Of a stretch of DNA of 64,000 nucleotides, positions 51,111 through 59,325 are shown piece by piece; the stretch's first letter is position 1, and the number at the start of each line of letters is the position of its first letter. Source of the stretch: Candidatus Gastranaerophilales bacterium. GTDB lineage: Bacteria > Cyanobacteriota > Vampirovibrionia > Gastranaerophilales > Gastranaerophilaceae. Both the position numbers and the translations under genes were made by a program. The stretch spans positions 62,001 to 126,000 of the forward strand of contig CALVAN010000002.1 in NCBI GenBank assembly GCA_944325555.1, in the 5' to 3' direction. The notes beneath the pieces are model-generated. The model ran no database searches and had not been told where the DNA came from. It worked only from the letters and a program-made list of their open reading frames with translations.

Positions 51111-51641
51111 CTAGGACTTGATTTTTGCCCAGAGATTTTTAAAGAAATTGCCAACCGATGTTGCAGCGGATTTTAAGGCATTACCGATACTTTGATACCA
51201 CGGCGTTCCGCCGCCCGATGCTGCACCGCCTTTTAATGCTTTGATGCCGGCGCCGAGTTTGTAAAGTCCAAATGCTGTTAAACCTGCAACAAGCAATCCT
51301 GCAGCTATTTTTTGCCAGTTGCTGTGGTGCGGCTGTTTAACATAATCATTTATCTGATTTTGAGACGGAACTCCCTCGGGAGTATGTGTTTTTTCCTGTG
51401 CAACGGTTTGATAAACATCATTGCGTGGCAACGGAGCCGGAGCAGGAGCTGCCGGCAGCGGATCGGGTAAGATTCTTCCCGGTACTGACGGCGGCCAGCC
51501 TCTTTGTGCCACATAATTTTGTAAATAAGGTGACGGCTGATCCGTAATATACCCCACAACATCGTCCGCAACAACACCATGCGTTGTCAAAAGGTCGAAA
51601 CAGTTGGGGTAAATAGGTGCTCCGTAATGAATTGGCTGCAT
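51111..51641 (-). CDS. Pro/Ala-rich protein with one membrane helix, unknown function (176 aa)
   Basis: I do not recognise this protein. The first half is Pro/Tyr-rich, with a Pro-Ala segment near 62-73 (PLPAAPAPAPLPR) that is likely disordered. A hydrophobic helix follows near 112-132 (IAAGLLVAGLTAFGLYKLG), then a Gly/Ser linker and an amphipathic basic tail (NALKSAATSVGNFFKNLWAKIKS). There is no N-terminal signal, so the topology is unclear. It ends directly after the convergent malic-enzyme stop. The composition resembles other orphan proteins in this window. Confidence 0.7.
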   Translation of the reverse strand: MQPIHYGAPIYPNCFDLLTTHGVVADDVVGYITDQPSPYLQNYVAQRGWPPSVPGRILPDPLPAAPAPAPLPRNDVYQTVAQEKTHTPEGVPSQNQINDYVKQPHHSNWQKIAAGLLVAGLTAFGLYKLGAGIKALKGGAASGGGTPWYQSIGNALKSAATSVGNFFKNLWAKIKS

Positions 51642-51849
51642 AATAGTAATCTCACACTTGTTAACACTAATTTAATGAACGGATTTTTATAACTTCACAT
51701 TCCTTCCGTTTCACATGCTATATAAGTATTCTCACAAGTTGAAATTGACTTTTTTTAGACCTTCGTGTTACAAAACTTAATTTTTTTATAATACTAAACC
51801 TAAGTGTATTTATAACAGACGCATTGCAAAAAATTAGAACCTCAATCAA

Positions 51850-53232
51850 TCATGAATTCAGACGTTTTTCTATTGTTTCTATGCTGTGAGAAAGAGAATT
51901 GTTTGTTTTCAATTCATCTTTTACTTTGTCATAGGAATACAAAATTGTTGTATGTTTTTTATCAAAAAAGTCACCGATTGCTGGCAGACTTTGTTTGGTC
52001 AATTCACGGCACAGGTATATTGCCACCTGCCTTGCCTCTGCAATTTTGGCACTTCGGCTTGAGCCTTTTATATCTTTTGATGACACATTGTAATATGCTG
52101 CAACCTCATCTACTATACCGTCAAAAGAAAACACATTCTCTTTTTCTTCGTAATTGATGATTTTTTTTACGTTGTCTATGGTTAACGGAGTTTCGTTAAT
52201 ACTTGCGTAAGCCGTAACACGGTTGAAGGCACCCTCAAGCTCTCTTATATTGCTTGAATATACAGTTGCCAGAAATTCTATGATATTATTCGGCACCTCA
52301 ATATTAGAATCTTTGGCAAGATTAGACAGAATAGCCATTCTTGTTTCAATATCCGGCGGCTGGATATCCGCCATCAATCCCCATTCAAAACGGCTTATCA
52401 GCCTGTCGGAGAGCGAGGGGATTTCTTTAGGTGTTCTGTCGGAAGTTAAAACAATTTGCTTGCCGGCACCATGGAGTGTGTTAAAGGTGTTAAAAACCTC
52501 TTCTTCCGTTCTTGTTTTACCCGCAATAAGCTGAATATCATCAATCAATAGCACATCAACTTCTCTGTACTTTTTGCGGAATTTGTTCATATTTTTGGTT
52601 TTTTCATCGCCTCTTGCCAGAGCGTTTACAACATCGTTAACAAATTCTTCCGCCGTAATAAAAAGCACCTTTAAATCAGGGCGATTTTTGATGATATAAT
52701 GACCTATTGCCTGCATTATGTGAGTTTTGCCAAGTCCGGGCCCGCCGTATATATAGAGGGGATTGTACTTTTCCCCCGGTTTTTGAGCAACTGTTTGTGC
52801 GGTAACATAAGCAAGTTTGTTGTTTGAACCCACTACAAAATTTTCGAATTTGTATTTTAAATTCAAATTTGAAGATTGCATCTGTGTCAGGCTGTCATAC
52901 TTTGGTTTTTGCGGCTGTTCCTGGGTCTGTGCGGCAGCGGCACGGGCTTTGGATTTTTTTTCTATCTTTTTTTGCAGTTCTTCGTCAAAGATTATTTTTA
53001 TTTCCAATTCTTTGTTAAGAACTGTTTTTACTGCTTCCGATATTTGATTGTAGTGGTTGCCCCTCAACAAATTTACGGCAAAAGCCTGCCCCGTGTGAAC
53101 AACAAAACAGTTGTCATCGTAATACTGAGGCTCAAGAGGAAGAATCCATGTTGAAAAAGTAGATTCGGAGATTTGTTTCTCCAAAACATTCAATACTGCA
53201 TTCCATACTTCAATAATATTTTCCTGACTCAT
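51850..53232 (-). CDS. dnaA: Chromosomal replication initiator DnaA
   Basis: DnaA binds DnaA boxes at oriC and melts the origin. The N-terminal helicase-loading domain I (about 1-85) is followed by a Gln/Ala-rich linker. The AAA+ domain starts near 127 with Walker A GGPGLGKTH, Walker B LLIDDIQ, and the box VII/sensor region. Domain IV (about 355-460) carries ARQVAIYLCRELTKQSLP and the DnaA-box recognition signature DKKHTTILYSYDKV. 460 aa is normal. A good sigma-70 promoter precedes it, and there is no Shine-Dalgarno in the short leader. dnaN is not adjacent. Confidence 0.98.
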   Translation of the reverse strand: MSQENIIEVWNAVLNVLEKQISESTFSTWILPLEPQYYDDNCFVVHTGQAFAVNLLRGNHYNQISEAVKTVLNKELEIKIIFDEELQKKIEKKSKARAAAAQTQEQPQKPKYDSLTQMQSSNLNLKYKFENFVVGSNNKLAYVTAQTVAQKPGEKYNPLYIYGGPGLGKTHIMQAIGHYIIKNRPDLKVLFITAEEFVNDVVNALARGDEKTKNMNKFRKKYREVDVLLIDDIQLIAGKTRTEEEVFNTFNTLHGAGKQIVLTSDRTPKEIPSLSDRLISRFEWGLMADIQPPDIETRMAILSNLAKDSNIEVPNNIIEFLATVYSSNIRELEGAFNRVTAYASINETPLTIDNVKKIINYEEKENVFSFDGIVDEVAAYYNVSSKDIKGSSRSAKIAEARQVAIYLCRELTKQSLPAIGDFFDKKHTTILYSYDKVKDELKTNNSLSHSIETIEKRLNS

Positions 53233-53252
53233 ATATTTAATTTTACATCAAA

Positions 53253-53281
53253 ATAATATGAAGTCTTAAAATTAATGGCAA
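53253..53281 (-). promoter_or_regulatory. Sigma-70-type promoter of dnaA
   Basis: On the minus strand TTGCCA (53276-53281) and TATTAT (53253-53258) are separated by exactly 17 nt. The start site would be near 53246, giving a leader of only about 14 nt before the ATG at 53232. The -35 box overlaps the 3' end of the upstream gene. Confidence 0.62.
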
Positions 53282-53631
53282 AGTCTTAAGTTTCTTAACG
53301 GTATTTCACCAAAATCAGCATAATTTCTTTTTGCTTGTTTTATTTCAATTTCTACGTTATCAAGTTTAAGAAGTTCAATCTGGTCCTTGATTTTTCTGTC
53401 TTTAACAAACCATCTTATTCTGCCTTTGCAGTATTTTGCAAAATGATAAGTTGATGCTAATACGCAGACTTTAAGTGCGTCTATTACGTTTAACCCTGAA
53501 ATATCAATACTTAAAAACGGACACTCATTGCGGGAAATATAATCTTTTGCTTCATTAATCGCTTCAAATACATTGGAATTATAGTTACCAACTTTTAAAA
53601 ACGCTTCTTGTCCGTACAAAGATTCAGTCAT
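53272..53631 (-). CDS. STAS-like small protein (119 aa)
   Basis: A tentative match to the STAS fold of anti-sigma-factor antagonists. FLSIDISGLNVIDALKVCVLAST near 39-61 resembles the central strand-helix with the usual DLSG...DS segment, and IELLKLDNVEIEI near 84-96 resembles the end of the fold. The phosphorylatable Ser is replaced by Ala-Leu in IDALKV, so a standard phospho-switch is unlikely. The start lacks a close Shine-Dalgarno. It lies just upstream of dnaA in the same direction but dnaA has its own promoter. Function is unknown. Confidence 0.65.
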   Translation of the reverse strand: MTESLYGQEAFLKVGNYNSNVFEAINEAKDYISRNECPFLSIDISGLNVIDALKVCVLASTYHFAKYCKGRIRWFVKDRKIKDQIELLKLDNVEIEIKQAKRNYADFGEIPLRNLRLCH

Positions 53632-53780
53632 AAGTTAATTTATCCGTATATTCTCTGTGTAAAAATAACGCTCACAGTTAAAATAACGGGCAAATTTTTC
53701 AAAAGTTGAATATTGAAATTAAAAACTACACCTTTTGTAGGATAAGTTCGATACAAAAAACAATTATGCTCCCAAAATTA

Positions 53781-54497
53781 TCACCACTGTATTATGACAG
53801 CGCCGGAATGTCCGTTTTGAGCTTTCGCACTCGTTTTAGAAGTTCGTTTGTCATATTGTCCGCCGAGCCCGTATTTTGCACTTTTAGAAATATCATACAG
53901 ATAGTAATATTTTTCGGGAATATGATATTCGTCCTGCTTTTGCTCACTGCCTAAGGGAGTCATTCTGGTTGATTTAAAACCGCCTTCAGCAACAATTTTT
54001 AGTGCATCAATAGTTGTTGATTCTCCGTCTTTTGCATCTATAAAATTATTACTCTCATCAACATACGTGCCTGAGCCGCCTTTACCTACTTTTATAACAA
54101 TAACCGGCTCGGTTATCTGTCTGTGTTTTGAGATAATTTCTCCATTCTTTCCGCTTTCAAAAGGAGTTGCTCCGCCACCGCCGCCCGATGCAAAAATAAA
54201 GAACCCGGCATTCACCTTAGGACGGGAAAATATGCAGCTGTTGCCCGTTACCGTGCGGATAAGTTTTTCTTCTTTATCGTTAATTTTATACAACCTTCCG
54301 ACATGTTCGCCTTGAGAATTTAAAGTACAGACAAACCTGCCCCGTGTATATTTTTTAGCAAAATCAATTGCCTTTGCGGAAATATAGGGCTTAAAAACAA
54401 CAAATATAAGCTGGATTAATACAAAAATGCTCAAGAAAATTGCCAATACAATTTTTATTACCCAAAATTTTGGCTTTTCTTTTTCTGTTTCTTGCAT
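53781..54497 (-). CDS. Gly-rich single-pass membrane protein of unknown function (238 aa)
   Basis: A hydrophobic anchor near residues 12-34 (WVIKIVLAIFLSIFVLIQLIFVV) follows a short charged N-terminus, giving a signal-anchor with the bulk outside. The outer part contains a five-Gly run near 105-109, further GKGGSGT and GLGGQY patches, and ends NGHSGAVIIQW. This pattern resembles glycine-rich surface or fibre-like proteins found in phage tails and in pilin-like proteins, but the N-terminus lacks a prepilin processing motif. Two Cys (about 57 and 88) may form a disulfide. The start ATG is preceded by a weak purine stretch. Neighbours give no functional clue. Confidence 0.72.
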   Translation of the reverse strand: MQETEKEKPKFWVIKIVLAIFLSIFVLIQLIFVVFKPYISAKAIDFAKKYTRGRFVCTLNSQGEHVGRLYKINDKEEKLIRTVTGNSCIFSRPKVNAGFFIFASGGGGGATPFESGKNGEIISKHRQITEPVIVIKVGKGGSGTYVDESNNFIDAKDGESTTIDALKIVAEGGFKSTRMTPLGSEQKQDEYHIPEKYYYLYDISKSAKYGLGGQYDKRTSKTSAKAQNGHSGAVIIQW

Positions 54498-54546
54498 ATT
54501 ATCCCTGACACGAATTATAAGTTATTCTATTATTTTTTACCGGTAA

Positions 54547-54576
54547 TTGCAAGTAACCGTACAATGCTGATATAAT
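54547..54576 (+). promoter_or_regulatory. Promoter of the parvulin-aminopeptidase genes
   Basis: TTGCAA (54547-54552) and TATAAT (54571-54576) are 18 nt apart, and TGA immediately before the -10 makes it an extended element. The leader to the ATG at 54607 is about 24 nt and contains AAGGA. Confidence 0.68.
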
Positions 54577-54606
54577 TATCACGTTAACAAAAATAAGGAA
54601 AAAATT

Positions 54607-54888
54607 ATGACAGAAGTAAGAGCAAGCCACCTGCTTGTAAAAACTGAAGAAGAAGCAAAACAGCTGAGAGAAGAAATCTTAAACGGCAAAAAATTTGAAG
54701 ATGTTGCAGCAGAAGTATCCCTTTGCCCATCGGGTGCAAATGGCGGCGATTTGGGGTTTTTCGGTAAAGGCGTAATGGTTAAAGAGTTTGAAGATGCTGC
54801 TTTTTCTATGAATGTCGGCGATTTATCGGAACCTATCCAAACACAATTCGGCTGGCATTTGCTTTATTTAACCGATAAGAAGGACTAA
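54607..54888 (+). CDS. Parvulin-type peptidyl-prolyl isomerase, single domain
   Basis: A minimal PpiC-like rotamase of 93 aa. The parvulin domain fills the whole protein: RASHLLVKTEEEAKQL near 5-20, FEDVAAEVSLCPSG, NGGDLGFFGKGVMVKEFEDAAF near 46-67, and QTQFGWHLLYLTDKK at the end. There is no signal peptide, so it acts in the cytoplasm, unlike SurA/PrsA. It would speed cis-trans isomerisation at Xaa-Pro bonds. The next gene, an Xaa-Pro aminopeptidase, starts 2 nt after its stop, a fitting proline-related pair on one transcript. Confidence 0.94.
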   Translation: MTEVRASHLLVKTEEEAKQLREEILNGKKFEDVAAEVSLCPSGANGGDLGFFGKGVMVKEFEDAAFSMNVGDLSEPIQTQFGWHLLYLTDKKD

Positions 54889-54889
54889 A

Positions 54890-56545
54890 ATGATAAAAAA
54901 ATTAAGGGAGTTTTTACAAAAAGAAAATCTGGACGCACTGTTAATAAATACAACAGATGAATTTCTTGTGGAATATAATGAGCTTTCCAACTGTGCAAGA
55001 TACTATGTAACTGGATTTTCTGGTTCAACCGGTGATGTGTTGCTTACCGGCAACAATGTGTTTCAGTTTGTTGACGGTAGATATCACGAGCAGGCAGATA
55101 AGGAATGCGACCTAAAAATGGTTACGGTTGTAAAATTGCAGCTTGGTCAAACTTTTTTAGGTGAACTTGTCGAAAAAATTGCCTCGGGCAGCACAATCGG
55201 GATTGTATCAAAAAAAATCTCCCTTAATTTTTATAAAAATTTAAAAACAAAATTGTCCAAAAAACATTGTAAAATCAAGGCTCTTGACTTTGACCCCGTA
55301 GAACTTTTTCACAAGCTTGAATCAAGCAAAGGAGAAAAGCCCGTTGAACAAATCAGCCTTGATATTGCCGGTGTAAGCGCAGATGAAAAATTCAAAAAGC
55401 TTTCACGAAAATTAAAACAAAATGAAGCCCTTGTGGACACAAACCTTGAAAACATTGCTTATCTGACAAATTGCAGACAATACAAAACTCCTTATTCTTC
55501 AACCTTTAAAGCAAAAATGGTTTTGAACAAAGACGGAGCAGTTATTTTCAGTGACGAAAACTTTGATACAAAGATAGGTGAATATTTTAAAATTTGCCCT
55601 TTAAAAGAGTTTGATAAAGCGTTTAAAAAGGTCAAAAGCGTTATTTTTAACCCTTCCACCATAAATTATTACGATTTTACACTGATAAAAAACAAGTCCA
55701 AAGAAGCTCAAAAAGATTACATAAAAGAGATGAAGGCAATAAAAAATGATGCAGAAATTGCTCATTTTAAAAAGAATTACAAACGAACGGATAATGTTGT
55801 AAATCACGCACAAGATTGTGTTAACAAGATTAATAATCTTACTGAAAAAGCTCTGGCGCACGAAGTTGAAAAAGAGTTTTTAAATCAGGGTGCTAAACAG
55901 CTTAGTTTTAAGACCATTCTTGCGGCGGGAAAAAATTCTTCGGTTATACATTATTCCCACCCGAGTAATAAGGTTGAAATTAAAGACGGAGATTTCGTTC
56001 TTCTGGATTGCGGCGGACACTTTGAGGGCGGATATTCTACAGATATTACACGAACCTTTGTAAAGGGCACCCCGTCCGATATGCAAAAAAAAGTCTACAC
56101 TACAGTTTTAAAAATGTTTTTAAACGCATATCATTACCCCGTAACAAACAGAACAACTGGTTTTACATTAGATGCGGTTGCCAGAAAAATCCACAGACAG
56201 TCAGGCTTAAAGGATTTTAATTTCAACCACGGGTTGGGGCACGGTGTGGGAATAAACGTACACGAAAACCCGCCGACAATTTCCTGCGGAGCAATGGGCA
56301 AAAGAGTATTGAAAAAAAATATGGTTTTCACTATAGAACCGGGGCTTTACAAAGCAGGGTTTGGCGGGGTAAGGTTAGAAAATTCTGTTTATTTAGCAGA
56401 AACAAACGGAAAATTAAAAATAAAATCTTTATCTTACGTGCCTTTTCAAGAAGATGCAATTGATTTTGCACTTTTAACGAAACAAGAAAAAATTTGGCTG
56501 AAACAATGGAATAACAACACTATGTCGGGAGGCAAAAATGATTAA
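54890..56545 (+). CDS. Xaa-Pro aminopeptidase (M24B, aminopeptidase P type)
   Basis: Releases N-terminal residues before proline. The creatinase-like N-terminal part (about 1-290) precedes the pita-bread catalytic domain. The metal ligands are visible: Asp in LLDCGGHFEGGYSTDITRTF near 365-385, His in FNHGLGHGVGINVHENPP near 445-460, Glu in FTIEPGLY near 480, and Glu in GGVRLENSVYL near 493. At 551 aa it is close to the three-domain eukaryote-like AMPP rather than the short PepP. There is no signal peptide. The 3' end overlaps the next small gene by 8 nt. Confidence 0.93.
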   Translation: MIKKLREFLQKENLDALLINTTDEFLVEYNELSNCARYYVTGFSGSTGDVLLTGNNVFQFVDGRYHEQADKECDLKMVTVVKLQLGQTFLGELVEKIASGSTIGIVSKKISLNFYKNLKTKLSKKHCKIKALDFDPVELFHKLESSKGEKPVEQISLDIAGVSADEKFKKLSRKLKQNEALVDTNLENIAYLTNCRQYKTPYSSTFKAKMVLNKDGAVIFSDENFDTKIGEYFKICPLKEFDKAFKKVKSVIFNPSTINYYDFTLIKNKSKEAQKDYIKEMKAIKNDAEIAHFKKNYKRTDNVVNHAQDCVNKINNLTEKALAHEVEKEFLNQGAKQLSFKTILAAGKNSSVIHYSHPSNKVEIKDGDFVLLDCGGHFEGGYSTDITRTFVKGTPSDMQKKVYTTVLKMFLNAYHYPVTNRTTGFTLDAVARKIHRQSGLKDFNFNHGLGHGVGINVHENPPTISCGAMGKRVLKKNMVFTIEPGLYKAGFGGVRLENSVYLAETNGKLKIKSLSYVPFQEDAIDFALLTKQEKIWLKQWNNNTMSGGKND

Positions 56546-56936
56546 ACTCGATTTAACAAGACAAAAGGCTATGGTTCAATCAACAGCAATGTCAAAAACA
56601 CAAAAGGCAATAAAAAATCATCTGCTAAACAGAATAAAATCTTCACCGTATAACGAAACCCAGCATTTATCCATCACTATTAAAGACCACCCCTTTGAAA
56701 GATTTTTTACAAGATTTTTTGATATTACCGAAGAAGTCGTAAACGCTGATTTAAAAGCGGATTTTACCCGTGCGTATATGGAAAACGGTCAATTGAAAGC
56801 AAAAAAATATCAATTTAGCGACACTTTCAAAGCAAATCAGCTGACTGAATTAAAGGAAGGGAATCACCATTCTTTTGATAAAAATTCCTTTATATACAAA
56901 CTTGCCGAAAAAATAAATAAAGCGATTGAGGAATAA
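56538..56936 (+). CDS. Small conserved-looking protein of unknown function (132 aa)
   Basis: I do not recognise this protein. It starts MIKLDLTRQKAMVQSTAMSK with GGGAGG just before the ATG, which overlaps the aminopeptidase end by 8 nt. It is basic and hydrophilic, with a likely alpha-helical N-terminus and a mixed middle (HLSITIKDHPFERFFTRFFDITEEVV near 43-68). There are no Cys residues, signal peptide or membrane helix. The methyltransferase gene starts 1 nt after its stop, so it is embedded in an operon, which favours its being a real gene. Confidence 0.75.
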   Translation: MIKLDLTRQKAMVQSTAMSKTQKAIKNHLLNRIKSSPYNETQHLSITIKDHPFERFFTRFFDITEEVVNADLKADFTRAYMENGQLKAKKYQFSDTFKANQLTELKEGNHHSFDKNSFIYKLAEKINKAIEE

Positions 56937-56937
56937 A

Positions 56938-57699
56938 ATGCAAGAACGGGATGTTATAACAAGCACTGCTAACTCAAAAATCAAGGAAACTGCAAAGCTG
57001 CAACAAAAAAAATATAGAAACGAATCAGGGTTATTTCTTCTTGAAGGCTACAAACCCATTGAAGAAGCTTTTTTTTCAAATGTAGACATACAAAACGTCT
57101 ACACCACGGAGAAACATCTGCCTCGTTTTGATTTTATAAAAGATAAAATTACGCTTGTTACACCTTCTGTTCTTGAAAAAATCTCAACTACGGACAGTAT
57201 GCCCGAAGCCGTCGCTGTTGCCAAACAGCGTAGTTACGATATTAAAGACATAAAAAATCCCAAAAGGCTTGTTTTAATAGAAAATATCAAAGATGCTGGA
57301 AATCTTGGTACATTAATTCGTTGTGCGTGTGCATTTTCTATGGATGCAATTCTGTTGTGCGGAGATACCGTGGATATCTACAATCCAAAAGTTATACGCT
57401 CGACAGTCGGCGCCATTTTTAAAATCCCGATAATAAAAACTTCGCTGAAAGAAGCCAAAACAGTTTTTTCAACTTCAACTTTTATTGCGAGCGTTGTCAA
57501 CCATAAAGAAACCGTTAATCCTGAAACAATTGATTATAAAAAACCGTTTGTGCTTATGCTTGGATCCGAGGCGGAGGGTTTGACAAAAGAAGCCGTCGAT
57601 ATTGCGGATATAAAAACAACAATACCTATAAGCGTCAAAACGGAATCCCTAAATTTGAGTATGGCGGGAACTATTTTGCTTTACATAAGCTCAAAATAA
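56938..57699 (+). CDS. SpoU/TrmH-family RNA 2'-O-ribose methyltransferase
   Basis: A SPOUT-fold enzyme that methylates a ribose in tRNA or rRNA with SAM. An N-terminal substrate-binding domain (about 1-85) has ITSTANSKIKETAKL and LLEGYKPIEEA. The three SpoU motifs are LVLIENIKDAGNLGTLIRCA near 117-136, VLMLGSEAEGL near 208-218 and IPISVKTESLNLSMAGTI near 231-248. I start at the ATG at 56938, with GAGGAAT upstream; an in-frame TTG 12 nt before includes that site. The exact target (for example TrmH, RlmB or TsnR-like) cannot be assigned. Confidence 0.93.
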   Translation: MQERDVITSTANSKIKETAKLQQKKYRNESGLFLLEGYKPIEEAFFSNVDIQNVYTTEKHLPRFDFIKDKITLVTPSVLEKISTTDSMPEAVAVAKQRSYDIKDIKNPKRLVLIENIKDAGNLGTLIRCACAFSMDAILLCGDTVDIYNPKVIRSTVGAIFKIPIIKTSLKEAKTVFSTSTFIASVVNHKETVNPETIDYKKPFVLMLGSEAEGLTKEAVDIADIKTTIPISVKTESLNLSMAGTILLYISSK

Positions 57700-57743
57700 A
57701 TTTACCTTTAATATTCTTATGATTTTTGCTAAAATAATAAGCT

Positions 57744-57989
57744 ATGAGATTAGATAAATTTTTGAAAGTATCAAGACTTATTAAACGCCGCACCGTTGCA
57801 AATGATGTATCCGATCAGGGACGTGTGCTTGTTAATAATACTCCGGCAAAGCCGTCCAAGCAGCTTAAAGAAGGGGATATTATTACAATAGTACACTTTA
57901 ATAAAAGTGTAAGCGTCAAAATAGTTAAAATTCCGACGGGGAATGTTTCCGTTCAGGAAGCTTCCACTCTGTATGAAAATGTCGAATAG
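57744..57989 (+). CDS. rqcP: RqcP-type S4-domain ribosome quality-control protein
   Basis: The 81-aa sequence is a single S4 RNA-binding domain starting MRLDKFLKVSRLIKRRTVA. It is very like Bacillus RqcP (YabO), which stabilises the P-site tRNA during C-terminal alanine tailing by RqcH on obstructed 50S subunits. RLIKRRT and GRVLVNNTPAKPSKQLKEGD are the RNA-contact segments. The other S4 protein of this size, HslR, has a longer basic tail, so RqcP is preferred. RqcH is not in the window. Confidence 0.88.
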   Translation: MRLDKFLKVSRLIKRRTVANDVSDQGRVLVNNTPAKPSKQLKEGDIITIVHFNKSVSVKIVKIPTGNVSVQEASTLYENVE

Positions 57990-57991
57990 TC

Positions 57992-58020
57992 TTGCAATTA
58001 TTTTCACAAATATTTACAAT
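57992..58020 (+). promoter_or_regulatory. Promoter of the secreted-protein gene
   Basis: TTGCAA (57992-57997) and TACAAT (58015-58020) are separated by 17 nt. The start would be near 58027, with a leader of about 24 nt holding AGGAGAGG. Confidence 0.6.
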
Positions 58021-58050
58021 AATATTTATAAATTATAGGAGAGGTTTACA

Positions 58051-58743
58051 ATGAAAAAATATATAGCATACTGCTTATTATTTGCAGGACTTTTAGCAGG
58101 CATTAGTTCTTCTGCTTTTGCTGCAGATACAAATAAAAGAATGCATGGCGATGTGCAGGCTGTAAGACTTCCGGCAGGCACAACAATGAAACTTGAGCTG
58201 CTGGACACTGTTTCTTCCAAAATAGATGATATGGGCGATGAGTTTTCCGCAATGCTTAAAGAAGACAAAATTGTTGACGGTCAAATTGCGCTGCCCGCAG
58301 GTTCCGTTATCAGAGGGACAATAAACAAAATTACTCCTGCAAAAAGACTTTCCAGAAGTGCTGTTGTCTACTTTAGTTTTGACCATGTAGTAACACCAAA
58401 CGGTAAACAGGTACCTATAACAGCAGGTCTTTACGGCTACAGCGAACTTACACTGGACGGCGGTGTATATTCAGGCGGAAACTACGGTTATGCAATTCAG
58501 GAAAACTGGCAGCAGACAAAAAATATTGTAGGCAAAGCCATTGACTGGGGTAAAGGTACCGGTGAAAATATGCAATACGTATGTGTACCTATCGGTGCAA
58601 TAGGCGGCAGTATCGGCGGTATATTCTATTATGTAGGTGCTGATATTGTTGATTTGTTCAAAAAAGGCAACGAAGTTACACTTAATCAGGGCGCAAACAT
58701 CAATATCCTGTTAACGCAGCCTCTTGATATACCCTTGCACTAA
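58051..58743 (+). CDS. Secreted protein of unknown function with a beta-rich domain (230 aa)
   Basis: A signal peptide covers about 1-24 (MKKYIAYCLLFAGLLAGISSSAFA, cleavage after AFA). The mature region near 37-125 has alternating short beta segments, LPAGTTMKLELLDTVSS, then ALPAGSVIRGTINKI and VVYFSFDHVVTPNGKQVPI. This pattern, also seen in VirB10-like and other periplasmic domains, implies a beta-barrel-like fold. The C-terminal part is Gly-rich with a hydrophobic stretch (VPIGAIGGSIGGIFYYVGA) near 178-196 that could dip into a membrane. AGGAGAGG is well placed. I give no function. pncC follows after a 45-nt gap. Confidence 0.8.
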   Translation: MKKYIAYCLLFAGLLAGISSSAFAADTNKRMHGDVQAVRLPAGTTMKLELLDTVSSKIDDMGDEFSAMLKEDKIVDGQIALPAGSVIRGTINKITPAKRLSRSAVVYFSFDHVVTPNGKQVPITAGLYGYSELTLDGGVYSGGNYGYAIQENWQQTKNIVGKAIDWGKGTGENMQYVCVPIGAIGGSIGGIFYYVGADIVDLFKKGNEVTLNQGANINILLTQPLDIPLH

Positions 58744-58788
58744 TTTTTAGCTGCCTTAAACACTTTTAATGATTGGAGATGAAAATTT

Positions 58789-59325
58789 ATGACAGAAAGT
58801 ATTTTTACATATTTAAAATTGTTTAATATTATCTCCAACCTTAAAGAGCCTTATATTGCCGGGAAATTGCTTTTAGAAAAGCAAAAGACGCTGGCGATTG
58901 CGGAATCTTGCACGGGCGGGCTTGTCAGCTCACTTATGACGGATGTTTCGGGAAGTTCTTCTTATATACATTCCAATTTTGTTACCTACGCAAACGAAGC
59001 CAAGGCAAAATATTTGCAGGTTAATACGCAGACTCTTGAACAATACGGGGCTGTAAGCGTACAAACAGCCGGCGAAATGGTTAAAGGGCTGCTGGCAAAT
59101 ACAGGAAGTGATTATGCCCTTGCAACAACGGGGATTGCAGGCCCAACAGGCGGAACTCAAGACAAACCCGTCGGGCTTGTGTATATAGGCGTCGGCACAA
59201 AAGATGAAATGCACGTGCACAAGTACAATGTAAACCCTAAACTTCCGAGAATCATAATAAAATATTTGTTTGCAAAACAAGCGATACGATTGTTAATTGA
59301 AGTTTTAAAAGAAAAGGAAAATTAA
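58789..59325 (+). CDS. pncC: Nicotinamide-nucleotide amidase PncC (CinA C-terminal domain)
   Basis: PncC deamidates nicotinamide mononucleotide to nicotinic acid mononucleotide in the pyridine nucleotide cycle. The stand-alone CinA C-terminal fold is complete: LAIAESCTGGLVSSLMTDVSGSS near 36-58 with the catalytic Ser/Cys region, VTYANEAKAKYL near 65-76, ALATTGIAGPTGGTQDKPVGLVYI near 112-135. The N-terminal 25 residues (IFTYLKLFNIISNL) are an extra segment. ATG is preceded by TGGAGATG. It is followed directly by the dehydrogenase gene with no gap. Confidence 0.93.
   Translation: MTESIFTYLKLFNIISNLKEPYIAGKLLLEKQKTLAIAESCTGGLVSSLMTDVSGSSSYIHSNFVTYANEAKAKYLQVNTQTLEQYGAVSVQTAGEMVKGLLANTGSDYALATTGIAGPTGGTQDKPVGLVYIGVGTKDEMHVHKYNVNPKLPRIIIKYLFAKQAIRLLIEVLKEKEN

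Noticed and set aside
51642-51849. AT-rich gap downstream of dnaA as a replication origin
   Set aside because: No cluster of TTATCCACA-like boxes on either strand; ordinary AT-rich spacer.
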